Positions 52,185 to 60,455 of a stretch of DNA of 64,000 nucleotides are shown here, piece after piece. Below the pieces are notes generated by a model. It saw only the letters and a list, made by a program, of their open reading frames with translations. It was not told the origin of the DNA and did not search any database. Position numbers and translations under genes: made by a program. Position 1 is the first letter of the stretch, and every line of letters begins with the position of its first letter. Source of the DNA: Parasphingorhabdus marina DSM 22363 (GTDB lineage Bacteria > Pseudomonadota > Alphaproteobacteria > Sphingomonadales > Sphingomonadaceae); the NCBI RefSeq assembly GCF_900128895.1, contig NZ_FSQW01000002.1:1-64000 (forward strand). Direction: 5' to 3'.

Positions 52185-52847
52185 ATGCCCCGTTTTCGTC
52201 ATTTGCGCCTGATTATAGCCACCGGTTCGCTAGCCGTGCTTGCTGCCTGCCAACAGGCGGCCCCGCCACCGCCGCCAGCGACCGCTCCGGTGGTACAGCC
52301 ACAATATACACCGCGTGCCCCGACCCCGCCATTTGGCGCTTCCGCGACCACCATCGTGCCGACCGTTCGTGCGGATGGCCTGCGTCAGACGATCAATCGC
52401 GATATCGGGCCGTTGCAGACTTTGTGGCATGTGCGTGCTGCGCTGAATGTCGCGGCGTTGAGTTGCACGGCACCGCAATATGAGCGACTGGTCGATGACT
52501 ATAATGCGTTCATCACCAACAACAAAAGCTTCCTGCGCAACGCCAATAACGCCATCATCCGCAAGTTCCGCCGGGACATTGGCAGCGGCTACAAGCAGGC
52601 GCATGACCAGCATATGACCAGGCTCTACAACTACTGGTCCTTCTCGCCCCTGCGTCGCCCCTTTTGTGATCAGGCCGTCGAGGTCAGTCAGCGGGCGATT
52701 GTCACCAAGAGTGACGATCTGACCGCATTCGGCGCCGAAGCGCTTGTCCAGCTCGAAAAACCGTTCAACGACTTCTATTCCGCTTTTGAGGAATATGAGC
52801 GCGATCTGGAAGCCTGGCGCGTCCAATATGGCGGCACCAGCCGCTAA
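52185..52847 (+). CDS. Uncharacterised proline-rich lipoprotein
   Basis: 220 aa from ATG 52185 with GGAGAAGAG upstream. Lipobox LAAC (Cys near 22), then a run of Gln, Ala and Pro. The rest is mostly helical and polar: QTLWHVRAALNVAALSCTAPQYERLVDDYNAFITNN, and later SQRAIVTKSDDLTAFGAEALVQLEKPF. I do not know a named family. Four Cys besides the lipidated one could form disulfides. Probably anchored in the periplasm or outer membrane. Monocistronic. Confidence 0.8.
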   Translation: MPRFRHLRLIIATGSLAVLAACQQAAPPPPPATAPVVQPQYTPRAPTPPFGASATTIVPTVRADGLRQTINRDIGPLQTLWHVRAALNVAALSCTAPQYERLVDDYNAFITNNKSFLRNANNAIIRKFRRDIGSGYKQAHDQHMTRLYNYWSFSPLRRPFCDQAVEVSQRAIVTKSDDLTAFGAEALVQLEKPFNDFYSAFEEYERDLEAWRVQYGGTSR

Positions 52848-52904
52848 GCTTTGCCGGTTCGGTCCGCGGTGACCGCGACCACCACGACCAAGCCAAAAAA
52901 AAAG

Positions 52905-52931
52905 GGCCAGATGGAACATGTCCATCTGGCC
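52905..52931. terminator. Bidirectional terminator
   Basis: GGCCAGATGGA pairs perfectly with TCCATCTGGCC around ACATG. Nine A precede it and TTTTCTTT follows, so it can end both the lipoprotein gene and the minus-strand gene at 52988. Confidence 0.88.
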
Positions 52932-52987
52932 AGTTTTCTTTCAGCTTACGAGGATGAGAGAGAGGGCTGAAAGATCGGGGGATAGGG

Positions 52988-53446
52988 TTAGAATGGCAGG
53001 CGCAGACCCACGGACGATTTGTCACGTGCGGCGGGCCCGGTATCCGATTGCAACTCGCCGCGTACCGAACTGCTGATAAACTGTCCGGGAACAAGGGCGT
53101 CGACACCGCTGTCCTGTTCGGTCGACCGGTAGGCAAATTCCTCCGGAACGATCAGGCTGGCCAGACCGGGGCTATTGTCGGTCAGGTCAGGTGCGGTGAT
53201 ATTGGCAATGCGATATCCGGCCTGATACTGGCTTTCCATCGTTGCCATGAAACGGGGGCTTTGCTGGCTGTTCAGGGCAGCCAGATCAAAGCCGGAGACG
53301 GGGAGGTCTGCCGCCTGGTACGTAGGGGGCGTAACAGCAGCGGCTTCGATCATGCTGCTCGTGTCGATGGCCGAGTCGTCCGCGAGGGCTGGCGAACTGG
53401 TCAGTGCCATAAGGGTGGCAGCGGTCCATGCGATGGCTTTGGTCAT
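52988..53446 (-). CDS. Exported protein of unknown function
   Basis: 152 aa from ATG 53446 with AAGGAAGG upstream. The signal peptide ends ALA|DDS. The mature protein has no recognisable domain; it contains MATMESQYQAGYRIANITAPDLTDN and ends SSVGLRLPF, a Phe-terminated strand that would suit a small outer-membrane or autotransported protein, but it is too short for a barrel. Flanked by a terminator. Confidence 0.7.
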   Translation of the reverse strand: MTKAIAWTAATLMALTSSPALADDSAIDTSSMIEAAAVTPPTYQAADLPVSGFDLAALNSQQSPRFMATMESQYQAGYRIANITAPDLTDNSPGLASLIVPEEFAYRSTEQDSGVDALVPGQFISSSVRGELQSDTGPAARDKSSVGLRLPF

Positions 53447-53589
53447 GATGTCGTCCTTCCTTGGTTTCAGCGAGTGGGGGCTCGCTGGTCTCACAAGGCA
53501 TTTCGACGCAATGGCGAGATTGGTTACAGGGACCGAAAAAATTTATCGAAAAAACATCTCAATAAGGAAAAACTGATCGGTCAGGCGGA

Positions 53590-54210
53590 TCAGTTTTCGA
53601 GGTTTTCCGGCATCAGGGCAATGTCGATCGCCTTGGATGCCTTGTAGTTTTTGCGTTCCCTCAACCGTTCGGCATAGCCCGTGAAATTGTCGGTTTCCGG
53701 GAAGGTTTTGAACTGTAATCCCCAGTCCACCTGGGACCCGACATAGACATCGGCCATGGTGAAGCGGTCCCCGCAGACATAATCGCGGTCGGTCAGGGCG
53801 CCTTCCAGCACCTCCATGACCCGGTCGTAGCTGCCATAGCCCGCCATGCGCTGTTGCTCCGCGTCTGGTTCGAGCCCGAAATTCTTGTCGGTGATCGCCT
53901 GTTCCACCGGACCGGCCGTAAAAAACAGCCAGCGATAATAGTCGGCACGCTCTTCTGCCGTCGGCGCCAGACCGGCCGCCGGATAAGCCTCGGCCAGATA
54001 GGCACAGATCGCCGCGCATTCGGTGATCACCTTGCCGTTGTGCACAATGGCGGGGACTTTGCCCATCGGATTGATCGCGAGATATTCCTCGGCCTTCATC
54101 TCGGTGTCATAGGCGAGGATCTTCTGGTCATATTCCGCCCCGGCTTCGTGCAGGGCCCAACGGGCAATCTGGCCGCGGGACATGGGATTGGTGTAGAAGG
54201 TGACTGTCAT
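53590..54210 (-). CDS. Glutathione S-transferase family protein 2
   Basis: 206 aa from ATG 54210; the longer frame to 54249 lacks a ribosome site. Thioredoxin half: VTFYTNPMSRGQIARWALHEAGAEY with the Ser/Arg GSH site, and INPMGKVPAIVHNGKVITECAAICAYLAEAY with cis-Pro and E-C pair. Helical half: LTDRDYVCGDRFTMADVYVGSQVDWGLQF. Distinct from the GST at 50469. Substrate unknown. Confidence 0.9.
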   Translation of the reverse strand: MTVTFYTNPMSRGQIARWALHEAGAEYDQKILAYDTEMKAEEYLAINPMGKVPAIVHNGKVITECAAICAYLAEAYPAAGLAPTAEERADYYRWLFFTAGPVEQAITDKNFGLEPDAEQQRMAGYGSYDRVMEVLEGALTDRDYVCGDRFTMADVYVGSQVDWGLQFKTFPETDNFTGYAERLRERKNYKASKAIDIALMPENLEN

Positions 54211-54306
54211 GACGGGGGTTCCTCTCTCCGGATTGGGGAATGAGAACATATACAGAACAGAAAATTTGTCAATTTCCGATGCCGAATTTTTCCGGCGGGG
54301 CAGCGC

Positions 54307-55059
54307 TCAGAATCGGCAGCGGGCTCCGGCGCCGACCATGTGAATATCGGCAAAGGCTGCCGTCACCGTTCCGCCCGCATTGTCGGTGTCGCTCGAGATG
54401 GCGACGGATGTGATCCGGGCCTTGTCGGTCCGGAACTGTTTTTGAATATCGCGGGCGAGGTCATGGCGTTCCGTGATCCACTGCCCCGCCTGTGCAGAAC
54501 CAGACTGGGCGACGATGATCCGGGCCTGTCCGGTGAAGACATTTTTGCGCGCCGTTCCGACGGGGAGGCGATTGTCCCAGACATAGTTGATCGCGCCATC
54601 CGGAATTTCGGCACCGCCGCGGGAGCGGGCAATGGCGAGTTTGGCGCGTGTGCCCAGCGACAATTTGCTGTTCGGCAGATCGAGGCCGACATAGACGCGG
54701 GCCGCCTGATCGTCGCCGGACTTTTTGGTGATATCGGCGTTTTTGACCACATTGCTGACTCGCCAGCGCCAGCATAGGACAGGCGTCTTTTTCAGGTCGA
54801 CCATGACAGGTCTTGTGAACAGCGCCATGCTGTTGCGAGCATGGGCCTCGACTGCTGGAACTCCGTCTATTGTCTTGCGGGCAAAGCGTGTTGCCGGGAC
54901 TTTCCGGTCGATCTGAACGGCGCGCCAGCCCTGTGTACCCACATCAAAGCGGCTGATCTGCTGGAGCGGTTCTGCGAGCGCGTCCGGGGCTGAACCCATG
55001 CTGAGCGACAGGGCGATGACGACGCGGACAGTCAGAGGAGGAGAGGGCCATTTCATCAC
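54307..55059 (-). CDS. DUF3047 exported protein
   Basis: 250 aa. The signal peptide ends ALA|EPL. The DUF3047 core contains WRAVQIDRKVPATRFA, PVLCWRWRVSNVVKNADITKKSGDDQAARVYVGLD and INYVWDNRLPVGTARKNVFTGQARIIVAQSG. The family is periplasmic and of unknown function. Its start overlaps the end of the upstream DUF547 gene closely (1-nt gap), so the two form an operon. Confidence 0.85.
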   Translation of the reverse strand: MMKWPSPPLTVRVVIALSLSMGSAPDALAEPLQQISRFDVGTQGWRAVQIDRKVPATRFARKTIDGVPAVEAHARNSMALFTRPVMVDLKKTPVLCWRWRVSNVVKNADITKKSGDDQAARVYVGLDLPNSKLSLGTRAKLAIARSRGGAEIPDGAINYVWDNRLPVGTARKNVFTGQARIIVAQSGSAQAGQWITERHDLARDIQKQFRTDKARITSVAISSDTDNAGGTVTAAFADIHMVGAGARCRF

Positions 55060-55060
55060 G

Positions 55061-55855
55061 CTATCGGGTCCGGTTCAGCCGCCAGTCGTAGCTCAGATAG
55101 GAGATTCGGGTCTTTCCCGACCGGAGTGCGGCCTGCTGCGCTTTTGTCATTCCGAGTGCATTGGCATAGATGGCGAGAAACTGGTGCAGGTTGTTTGCCC
55201 CGCGCCAGCCTTTCTCAAAGTCTCCACGATACCATTTGAAAATGCTGGACACTTCCAGTCGGCCATTTTTGAGGCGATTGCGGCTGCGGTCGCGGAGAAA
55301 GGATTTGGTGACGGCATTAAGCTGTGCGGAAAGATTGGAGCCGCGATAGGCGGTGCGGGCAAGGGCGGGGCAACCAATGCTTGCACAATTGACCGCGAAA
55401 TGGATGCGCGGCTCGTTATATTTGCCGCTGCCGCGGATCATGCCATGCTCGATATCGTCCAGCGAAACGGTCTTTCCGAGCAGCGGGATGAAGGACTTCT
55501 TCCAGGGGGAGCGCAGCAGCGAGCCGAGATCCCTGATCGACTTCAGATCCGGATATTTTGTCAGGATCAGTTCCACGGTCCAGGCATTATAGGCGTTGAT
55601 CAGAAAGGCGAGCTGATCATCATTGGACCACCGGTTGAACTGGCTTTGCTTCACGGCGGACAAACCATTGAGATAGGCCTTGAGTTTGGCCCGATCGGTC
55701 TGGAACTTCCTGTAGTTGACCTGAGTCGAGGCACCGCCGCCGATCGAGACGACATTGCGTTTGAGCAAGGCATCCCAGGCGGAATGGTCATGTGCCGCGA
55801 GAGCCGGGAATGACAATGTCAGGACCGCAATGGCCAAAAACAGACGCATGAGCAT
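55061..55855 (-). CDS. DUF547 exported protein
   Basis: 264 aa. Signal peptide ending ALA|AHD. The DUF547 core: NRWSNDDQLAFLINAYNAWTVELIL, WKKSFIPLLGKTVSLDDIEHGMIR and IHFAVNCASIGCPALARTAY, with the Asn, His and paired Cys typical of the family. Function unknown; DUF547 proteins have a papain-like or transglutaminase-like appearance. Operon with DUF3047. Confidence 0.87.
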   Translation of the reverse strand: MLMRLFLAIAVLTLSFPALAAHDHSAWDALLKRNVVSIGGGASTQVNYRKFQTDRAKLKAYLNGLSAVKQSQFNRWSNDDQLAFLINAYNAWTVELILTKYPDLKSIRDLGSLLRSPWKKSFIPLLGKTVSLDDIEHGMIRGSGKYNEPRIHFAVNCASIGCPALARTAYRGSNLSAQLNAVTKSFLRDRSRNRLKNGRLEVSSIFKWYRGDFEKGWRGANNLHQFLAIYANALGMTKAQQAALRSGKTRISYLSYDWRLNRTR

Positions 55856-55921
55856 GAAGAAACCTCCGCCGGATGATATGCTCCGGTTCGAAGGACGGGC
55901 GGAAAAGGTTACAGCAGCCCG

Positions 55922-56617
55922 CTAGCTCTGCTTTCCATATCTGGCTTCGATCTGGCGCAGGAACTCGGCCAGCGACCGTTCGGGAACCGGGTGATAGGTC
56001 TGGCCGGTTCGCTCCATGCCGGATATGCGGTCGAGCCGGAACATGCGAAAATCCTCGCGCAATTCGCACCAGGCGACGAGGGTCCAGACCTTGCCCCAGA
56101 ACCACAGGCCGAGTGGCTGGACAGTGCGTCTGGTCGCGACATCTTCGGCATCGCGATAGTCAAAGGCGAGGATGGCCCGGGAATCCACCGCGGCTTCGCA
56201 TCGATCGATCATCGTGCGGGTTTCATCGGCGAGACCCATTTGGGGAGAAAAGACGGTGGCTCCGGCGACGCGCGCCCGTTCCGGTTCGGGCAGCACGGTT
56301 TCGATCTTGACCAGTGCTTCTTCGGCGGCTGCGATCATCGCGGTTCCGCCCCAAGCCTTGACCATGCGGGCGCCGGTGACAAGCGCGACAATTTCCTCGC
56401 GAGTAAACATCAGGGGTGGCAGGTCAAAGCCGCTCCGCATCACATAGCCGATCCCGGCCTCGCCATCGATCGGTACTCCGGTTGACTGGAGATCGGCAAT
56501 GTCGCGATAGATCGTCCTTTCCGACACTTCCAGCCGTTCGGCCAGGGAGGCTGCAGTGACAAGCCGACCGCCGCGCAGATACTGGACGATCTGGAACAGG
56601 CGGTCGGCTCTGCGCAT
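55922..56617 (-). CDS. WYL-domain (YafY-type) transcriptional regulator
   Basis: 231 aa. N-terminal helix-turn-helix: MRRADRLFQIVQYLRGGRLVTAASLAERLEVSERTIYRDIADLQSTGVPIDGEAG. The WYL domain (about residues 135-225) contains FDYRDAEDVATRRTVQPLGLWFWGKVWTLVAWCELREDFRMFRLDRI. These proteins sense small molecules or nucleic acids and commonly control an adjacent glyoxalase gene. Its ATG overlaps the stop of the VOC gene, and a 9-bp inverted repeat precedes the pair, which suggests autoregulation. Confidence 0.9.
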   Translation of the reverse strand: MRRADRLFQIVQYLRGGRLVTAASLAERLEVSERTIYRDIADLQSTGVPIDGEAGIGYVMRSGFDLPPLMFTREEIVALVTGARMVKAWGGTAMIAAAEEALVKIETVLPEPERARVAGATVFSPQMGLADETRTMIDRCEAAVDSRAILAFDYRDAEDVATRRTVQPLGLWFWGKVWTLVAWCELREDFRMFRLDRISGMERTGQTYHPVPERSLAEFLRQIEARYGKQS

Positions 56618-56994
56618 CAGTCGTTATATCGGAACAGCGCTATCGAATTGCCTTCCGTATCCCTGGCGTAAAAGAATTTGGCCATGGGCAGGGGGATATC
56701 GTCGGAGACAATTTCTCCGCCCGCGCCCGTGATGCGCTCTCTTGCCGCATCCAGTTCGCCGCTTACCGAGAAATGCGGAGTGGAGCCATCGCCTGCTGTT
56801 GCCGGCTTGCCCTCATAGAGGTGGCCACACATGGTTTCGCCCTTGCTCGGGATCATGTGGATGGTCTGCGGTCCGTTGTCATCGGTCACGAGCGTGGTTT
56901 CGAGCACCGTCTCGTAAAAGGTCTTCGCCCGGTTCAGGTCAGTGGCCGGGAGTTCCACCCAGACGAGGCGATCGCGTTCCGTGTCAGTCATCAT
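56617..56994 (-). CDS. Single-domain VOC-family protein
   Basis: 125 aa. VOC fold: LVWVELPATDLNRAKTFYETVL at the start, MIPSKGETMCGHLYEG in the middle and KFFYARDTEGNSIALFRYND at the end, with the metal-type Glu position replaced by Ala or Phe. Similar proteins are called glyoxalase or bleomycin-resistance-like; activity is uncertain. Translationally coupled to the WYL regulator (1-base overlap). Confidence 0.87.
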   Translation of the reverse strand: MMTDTERDRLVWVELPATDLNRAKTFYETVLETTLVTDDNGPQTIHMIPSKGETMCGHLYEGKPATAGDGSTPHFSVSGELDAARERITGAGGEIVSDDIPLPMAKFFYARDTEGNSIALFRYND

Positions 56995-57038
56995 CTTGTT
57001 CCTTTTTCCTGTTGAACAAGCGGATGATTATCATACCC

Positions 57039-57062
57039 CTCCTGACAGCATATTGTCAGGAG
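57039..57062 (-). promoter_or_regulatory. Operator-like inverted repeat before the VOC-WYL pair
   Basis: CTCCTGACA and TGTCAGGAG are perfect 9-bp arms around GCATAT. It lies 45 bp upstream of the VOC start. It is a likely target of the WYL regulator; a terminator role for the upstream VOC gene is less likely as no T-run follows. Confidence 0.6.
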
Positions 57063-57087
57063 TGTTCTCCGGGCAGCCGTTTTTTGA

Positions 57088-57867
57088 TTAGCTTCGCGTT
57101 CCGATGATGGAAAAATGGGCGCCTTGCGGGTCAAAGCCGCCGACCGTGAAATCGCCACCGGGAATTTCCATGGGATCGGTCAGCGTCTGTCCCCCCTTGG
57201 CCCTGATCGTTTCCACCGCCTTGTCGATGTCGGGCACGCGGAAATAGAATGTCCAGGCGGAAATCGGGAAGTCATCCGGCTTTTGCATGATGCCGCCCAA
57301 ACCATAGCCATGGTCGAGCAGGTGATATGTGCCCATCGGCCCCATGTCCATTTCCGAGGCCTTGGTCCAGCCAAACTGACCACCATAAAAGGCGAGGGCG
57401 CCTGCCGGGTCGCTGGTCATGAGTTCGTTCCAGGCACAATGGCCGACCCTGGGCTCGGTCTTGGCAAAGCTGTGGCTTTCCTCGCCGGACGTGTCCTGCA
57501 TGACATAGAAATAGGCACCGGCCGGATCCGTCACCATCGCAAATTGACCGATACCGGGGATATCGGTTGGCGGGATATGGATGGAACCGCCGGCCGCGGA
57601 AATTCCTGCAACGCTTTTGCCAATATCATCAACGCCGACATATCCCATCCAGGCCGGCTGTGCGCCATTGGCTTTCATCTCTTCGGTCAACGGCAACATG
57701 CCGCCAACCTGGATGCCGTCGGCGGAAAACAGATGATAGGGCATGCCCGGCTGGCCTTCGGATTCCTCCCAGGTCCATCCGGTCAGCGCGCTGTAAAAAT
57801 CCTGTGCGGCAGCCACATCACTGGTGGTCAGCTCATACCAGGTGAAATCACCATGTTTGTCAGCCAT
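57088..57867 (-). CDS. Two-domain VOC-family protein
   Basis: 259 aa with two glyoxalase-like modules: about residues 5-120 (FTWYELTTSDVAAAQDFYSALTGW; VTDPAGAYFYVMQDTS) and about 135-255 (VGHCAWNELMTSDPAGALAFYGGQFGW; GGFDPQGAHFSIIGTRS). Soluble, no signal. Resembles the hydroxylase-type 27-kDa antigen CFP30B family of VOC proteins. Two bases separate it from the DUF1428 gene, so they are co-transcribed. Confidence 0.87.
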   Translation of the reverse strand: MADKHGDFTWYELTTSDVAAAQDFYSALTGWTWEESEGQPGMPYHLFSADGIQVGGMLPLTEEMKANGAQPAWMGYVGVDDIGKSVAGISAAGGSIHIPPTDIPGIGQFAMVTDPAGAYFYVMQDTSGEESHSFAKTEPRVGHCAWNELMTSDPAGALAFYGGQFGWTKASEMDMGPMGTYHLLDHGYGLGGIMQKPDDFPISAWTFYFRVPDIDKAVETIRAKGGQTLTDPMEIPGGDFTVGGFDPQGAHFSIIGTRS

Positions 57868-57869
57868 GA

Positions 57870-58229
57870 TCAGTCCTTTCGGCCGAGCGTGTAAATCGGT
57901 GTGAACCCGCCCCAGATGAGGCGCTTGTCAGCGAACGGCATCTCTTCCGGCGGTTCCATCTCTTCGTTTTCCTGCATGTCCTTTTCGGCTTTTTCACAGG
58001 TTTCCTTGTCGGGCCAGACGACCCAGGAAAAGACGATATGTTCGCCTTCTTCCGCTTTTACGGCCTTGCGGAAATCCGTGTGCTCGCCATCGCGCACGTC
58101 GTCTTCGAAAGTCTCGACAATCTCGATCGCACCGTATTTCGCAAACATTTCGCCCGCTTGCTTGGCCATGGCGCGATAGGCCTCTTTCTTGCCCGGCAGG
58201 ACAGGCACGATATATCCCTGAATGTACAT
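57870..58229 (-). CDS. DUF1428 family protein
   Basis: 119 aa. The DUF1428 (YbaA) fold: MYIQGYIVPVLPGKKEAYRAMAKQAGEMFAKYGAIEIVETFEDDV, and the C-terminal MPFADKRLIWGGFTPIYTLG. Dimeric alpha-beta barrel proteins of unknown function. First gene of the minus-strand group DUF1428-VOC, ahead of VOC-WYL. GGAGATGGATT upstream gives a good ribosome site. Confidence 0.9.
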   Translation of the reverse strand: MYIQGYIVPVLPGKKEAYRAMAKQAGEMFAKYGAIEIVETFEDDVRDGEHTDFRKAVKAEEGEHIVFSWVVWPDKETCEKAEKDMQENEEMEPPEEMPFADKRLIWGGFTPIYTLGRKD

Positions 58230-58289
58230 AATCCATCTCCTTCGGCGGCGGACAATAACATTTCAGCGGGACGATTTACAGATCCACAA

Positions 58290-58315
58290 AAAAAAGCGGC
58301 GTGAGACCAGTCACG
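58290..58315. repeat. Left 26-bp direct repeat flanking the hipBA islet
   Basis: AAAAAAGCGGCGTGAGACCAGTCACG is identical in its 26 positions (listed here as AAAAAA plus GCGGCGTGAGACCAGTCACG) to 60455-60480, part of the clpA terminator. It lacks the CCGCTTT that completes the stem at the right copy. Confidence 0.85.
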
Positions 58316-58324
58316 AACGGGCAG

Positions 58325-59659
58325 CTAGCTTAGCTGCCAGCCGCCACCGGCGATGGCATGGAAATCTCTTGTACGAATTGGCAAATCCAGTTCCATTATG
58401 CTGGAGAGCCTGCTGATTTCGTGTCCGACCAAATCATCGAAGTTCTTGTCGTTGTCCTTTATCAGTTCGGAAGCAGCTTGATCCACTGTGCTGAGTAGTT
58501 TCGCAACATCCTCCTTTTGGAAGCGGGATGCACGATTCTCCTCAAGACCAAACTGTGCGAGGAATATTGCAATATCTGTGTTCTTGATTTCATCCGCAGA
58601 TTTGGCTTCTCCAATATTGAAGGCGAGTTCGTGCGTATATTCACTGCTCAACAGGATCGGGAGCAAGTCATAAATCGGAGCCAGGCGAGGTACAGAACCT
58701 TGATCATAAAGGAGCGCATGATTTTTGCCGTGATTGTCGTTGTTGCCAATGGCTAGGTTGAAAAAGGTAGTGAGCAGGAAGTTTCGGATTGCCAATGCTG
58801 GTTGTGCGGATTTTTTGAGAATGGAACGGACGACTGCGGAATTGAACTTAAGTCGATCGTTCCCCCGGCGCTCATATTTTAGATCATGCGGCAAGCCGGC
58901 TGCTTGCATGAAATCTTCCTGGTGAATTCGCGTTACCAGGCCGTTTTTGGAAATGCGGCGATCAAAGCGTTGAATGAGCAGTGTTTTATGAGCCCCAATT
59001 GAAAGTACATCGGGAACAACAACGTCAAGGCCTGCGCTTTTGGCAAGCATCGCCGAGATTTGCTCTCTTTTGGCGTCGTTGTAGTCGGCAATTGAAGGAA
59101 CTTTCAATATGTGTGTGGTTGGTACACCGAGGCCCGGTTTGGGCATCGAAAATGTTCCGTCGCCATGAGCGCAAATCGCAATTTTGTTCTGTACACCTGC
59201 AAGGGGAGACGGATCTCGAACTGCTTCCGGCAATGGCTCCTTGTTGGCCAATCGATCCACAATCTCCACCAGAAGGCCTTGGTCGAGATTCTCGTAATCC
59301 TCCGCAAGATTTCCTGGAACCTTCACTGGATCGGCATTAAGCGGCAGGCAAGATATTGCGCCCGGGCAATCCGCTCCAAGATGTTCAAGTAGCCCCACAA
59401 TATCCTCACGACCCAGCCTGTGCCGGTTCAAGACTTGATCAAGCTGGTCGTTTTCCTGAATGAGATTGCCAAAATAGGCACGGGTGGCGAAATCATTATA
59501 GGCTGTGGATGAGATAGGAAGTGAAAGACTGAGTGGTAGTGTTGTTCCTGAAGCAATATAGTCTTCATCATACAGAAAACTCGTCACACCATGATCATCT
59601 CTCCGCAAATACCCAAGCGGGGTTGGGACTTCTTCCAGTCGCACCTGAAGAGCAAGCAT
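58325..59659 (-). CDS. hipA: HipA-family serine/threonine kinase toxin
   Basis: 444 aa from ATG 59659, which overlaps the antitoxin stop (ATGA); an in-frame extension to 59710 is inside hipB. N-subdomain-1: VRLEEVPTPLGYLRRDDHGVTSFLYDEDYI and LGADCPGAISCLP. Kinase core: QNKIAICAHGDGTFSMP, and the catalytic LAIGNNDNHGKNHALLYD, followed by the metal-side APIYDLLP. HipA toxins phosphorylate a tRNA synthetase (GltX in E. coli) and cause dormancy. AT-richer than neighbours. Lies in an islet flanked by direct repeats. Confidence 0.92.
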   Translation of the reverse strand: MLALQVRLEEVPTPLGYLRRDDHGVTSFLYDEDYIASGTTLPLSLSLPISSTAYNDFATRAYFGNLIQENDQLDQVLNRHRLGREDIVGLLEHLGADCPGAISCLPLNADPVKVPGNLAEDYENLDQGLLVEIVDRLANKEPLPEAVRDPSPLAGVQNKIAICAHGDGTFSMPKPGLGVPTTHILKVPSIADYNDAKREQISAMLAKSAGLDVVVPDVLSIGAHKTLLIQRFDRRISKNGLVTRIHQEDFMQAAGLPHDLKYERRGNDRLKFNSAVVRSILKKSAQPALAIRNFLLTTFFNLAIGNNDNHGKNHALLYDQGSVPRLAPIYDLLPILLSSEYTHELAFNIGEAKSADEIKNTDIAIFLAQFGLEENRASRFQKEDVAKLLSTVDQAASELIKDNDKNFDDLVGHEISRLSSIMELDLPIRTRDFHAIAGGGWQLS

Positions 59660-60285
59660 CAGTTGTTCCGAGGCTTTGCGAAAAGGTCGATACCTGCGGC
59701 AGCACAGCAAGCCAGGACAAGGCCGATTTCCAGACTTTCCTTGCCATTTTCCAACTCTGACACAAATCGCCTGCCAACACCGGCGGTATCGGCAAATTGT
59801 TGCTGGTTGAGCTTCATCGCCTTGCGCGCTGTACGGATGCGCTTTCCAAGCTCACCAACATTGTTAAAATGAAAATTGTCGAGTTTGCGTTGAGCGAATT
59901 CCTGGCCGGATTTGTAGCCATTTTTATAAATGCCATCCACGTCACTTTGTGCGGCGGGCAGAGTAGTTGGCAATGCATGTGCCAATTTTTCGGCAATTTC
60001 TTGATCCCTATATGTCAGGCCTGCCCTTTTTTTTAGATCTTCAATTTCTCCAAGTTTTCCAACGGTTTTATCGAAATGGTCGGATTCGGATAAACCGCGG
60101 GCCAAATTGCTGAGTCTCGTGGAGCCCAATGGAGCAAGGATCTTCTCAATTTCATTCTGAATTGTTTCATTATGAATTCGTAGCTCTGCGATTTCGTTCA
60201 ATGCTTTTTCGGCAGGACTGCGGTGACTTGGAAGTCCACCCATTGCTTTTCGCAAACGGTTTGATGGGGAATCAAAATCTGACAT
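59659..60285 (-). CDS. HipB-like antitoxin with long N-terminal extension
   Basis: 208 aa. The Xre-type helix-turn-helix is C-terminal (about residues 143-195): LGKRIRTARKAMKLNQQQFADTAGVGRRFVSELENGKESLEIGLVLACCAAAGIDLF. About 140 extra residues precede it, helical and partly coiled-coil (EKALNEIAELRIHNETIQNEIEKI), with no known domain; ordinary HipB proteins are about 90 aa. It should neutralise HipA and repress the operon. ATGA overlap with hipA. AAAGG gives the ribosome site; TATAAT promoter just upstream. Confidence 0.88.
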   Translation of the reverse strand: MSDFDSPSNRLRKAMGGLPSHRSPAEKALNEIAELRIHNETIQNEIEKILAPLGSTRLSNLARGLSESDHFDKTVGKLGEIEDLKKRAGLTYRDQEIAEKLAHALPTTLPAAQSDVDGIYKNGYKSGQEFAQRKLDNFHFNNVGELGKRIRTARKAMKLNQQQFADTAGVGRRFVSELENGKESLEIGLVLACCAAAGIDLFAKPRNN

Positions 60286-60304
60286 AATGCACCTTTACGG
60301 GATC

Positions 60305-60332
60305 ATTATAGGTAAATTCCAGAAAAAGTCAA
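60305..60332 (-). promoter_or_regulatory. hipBA promoter
   Basis: On the minus strand TTGACT (60332-60327), 16-bp spacer, TATAAT (60310-60305), 19 bp before the hipB start codon. Close to sigma-70 consensus. Confidence 0.75.
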
Positions 60333-60337
60333 TACTT

Positions 60338-60455
60338 TGATCCTTAACGGGAACAAATTATTAGGGAGTCTCCAAAATCTGTTGTAATGCTCCTGAACAG
60401 TAGCAAAAGTGATGCATAGCTCCAAAATCCATTAAAATGCTCCCGTACACGTGCA
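60338..60455. promoter_or_regulatory. Three 18-bp operator-like sites at exact 50-bp intervals
   Basis: Sites start at 60338 (TGATCCTTAACGGGAACA), 60388 (TGCTCCTGAACAGTAGCA) and 60438 (TGCTCCCGTACACGTGCA). The middle one is an imperfect palindrome (TGCTnCTG/CAGnAGCA). The units at 60368 and 60418 are also alike in flanking bases (CTCCAAAATC.. and AATGCTCC). They lie upstream of the hipB promoter and are placed as HipB operators. The last one runs into the right repeat. Confidence 0.55.
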
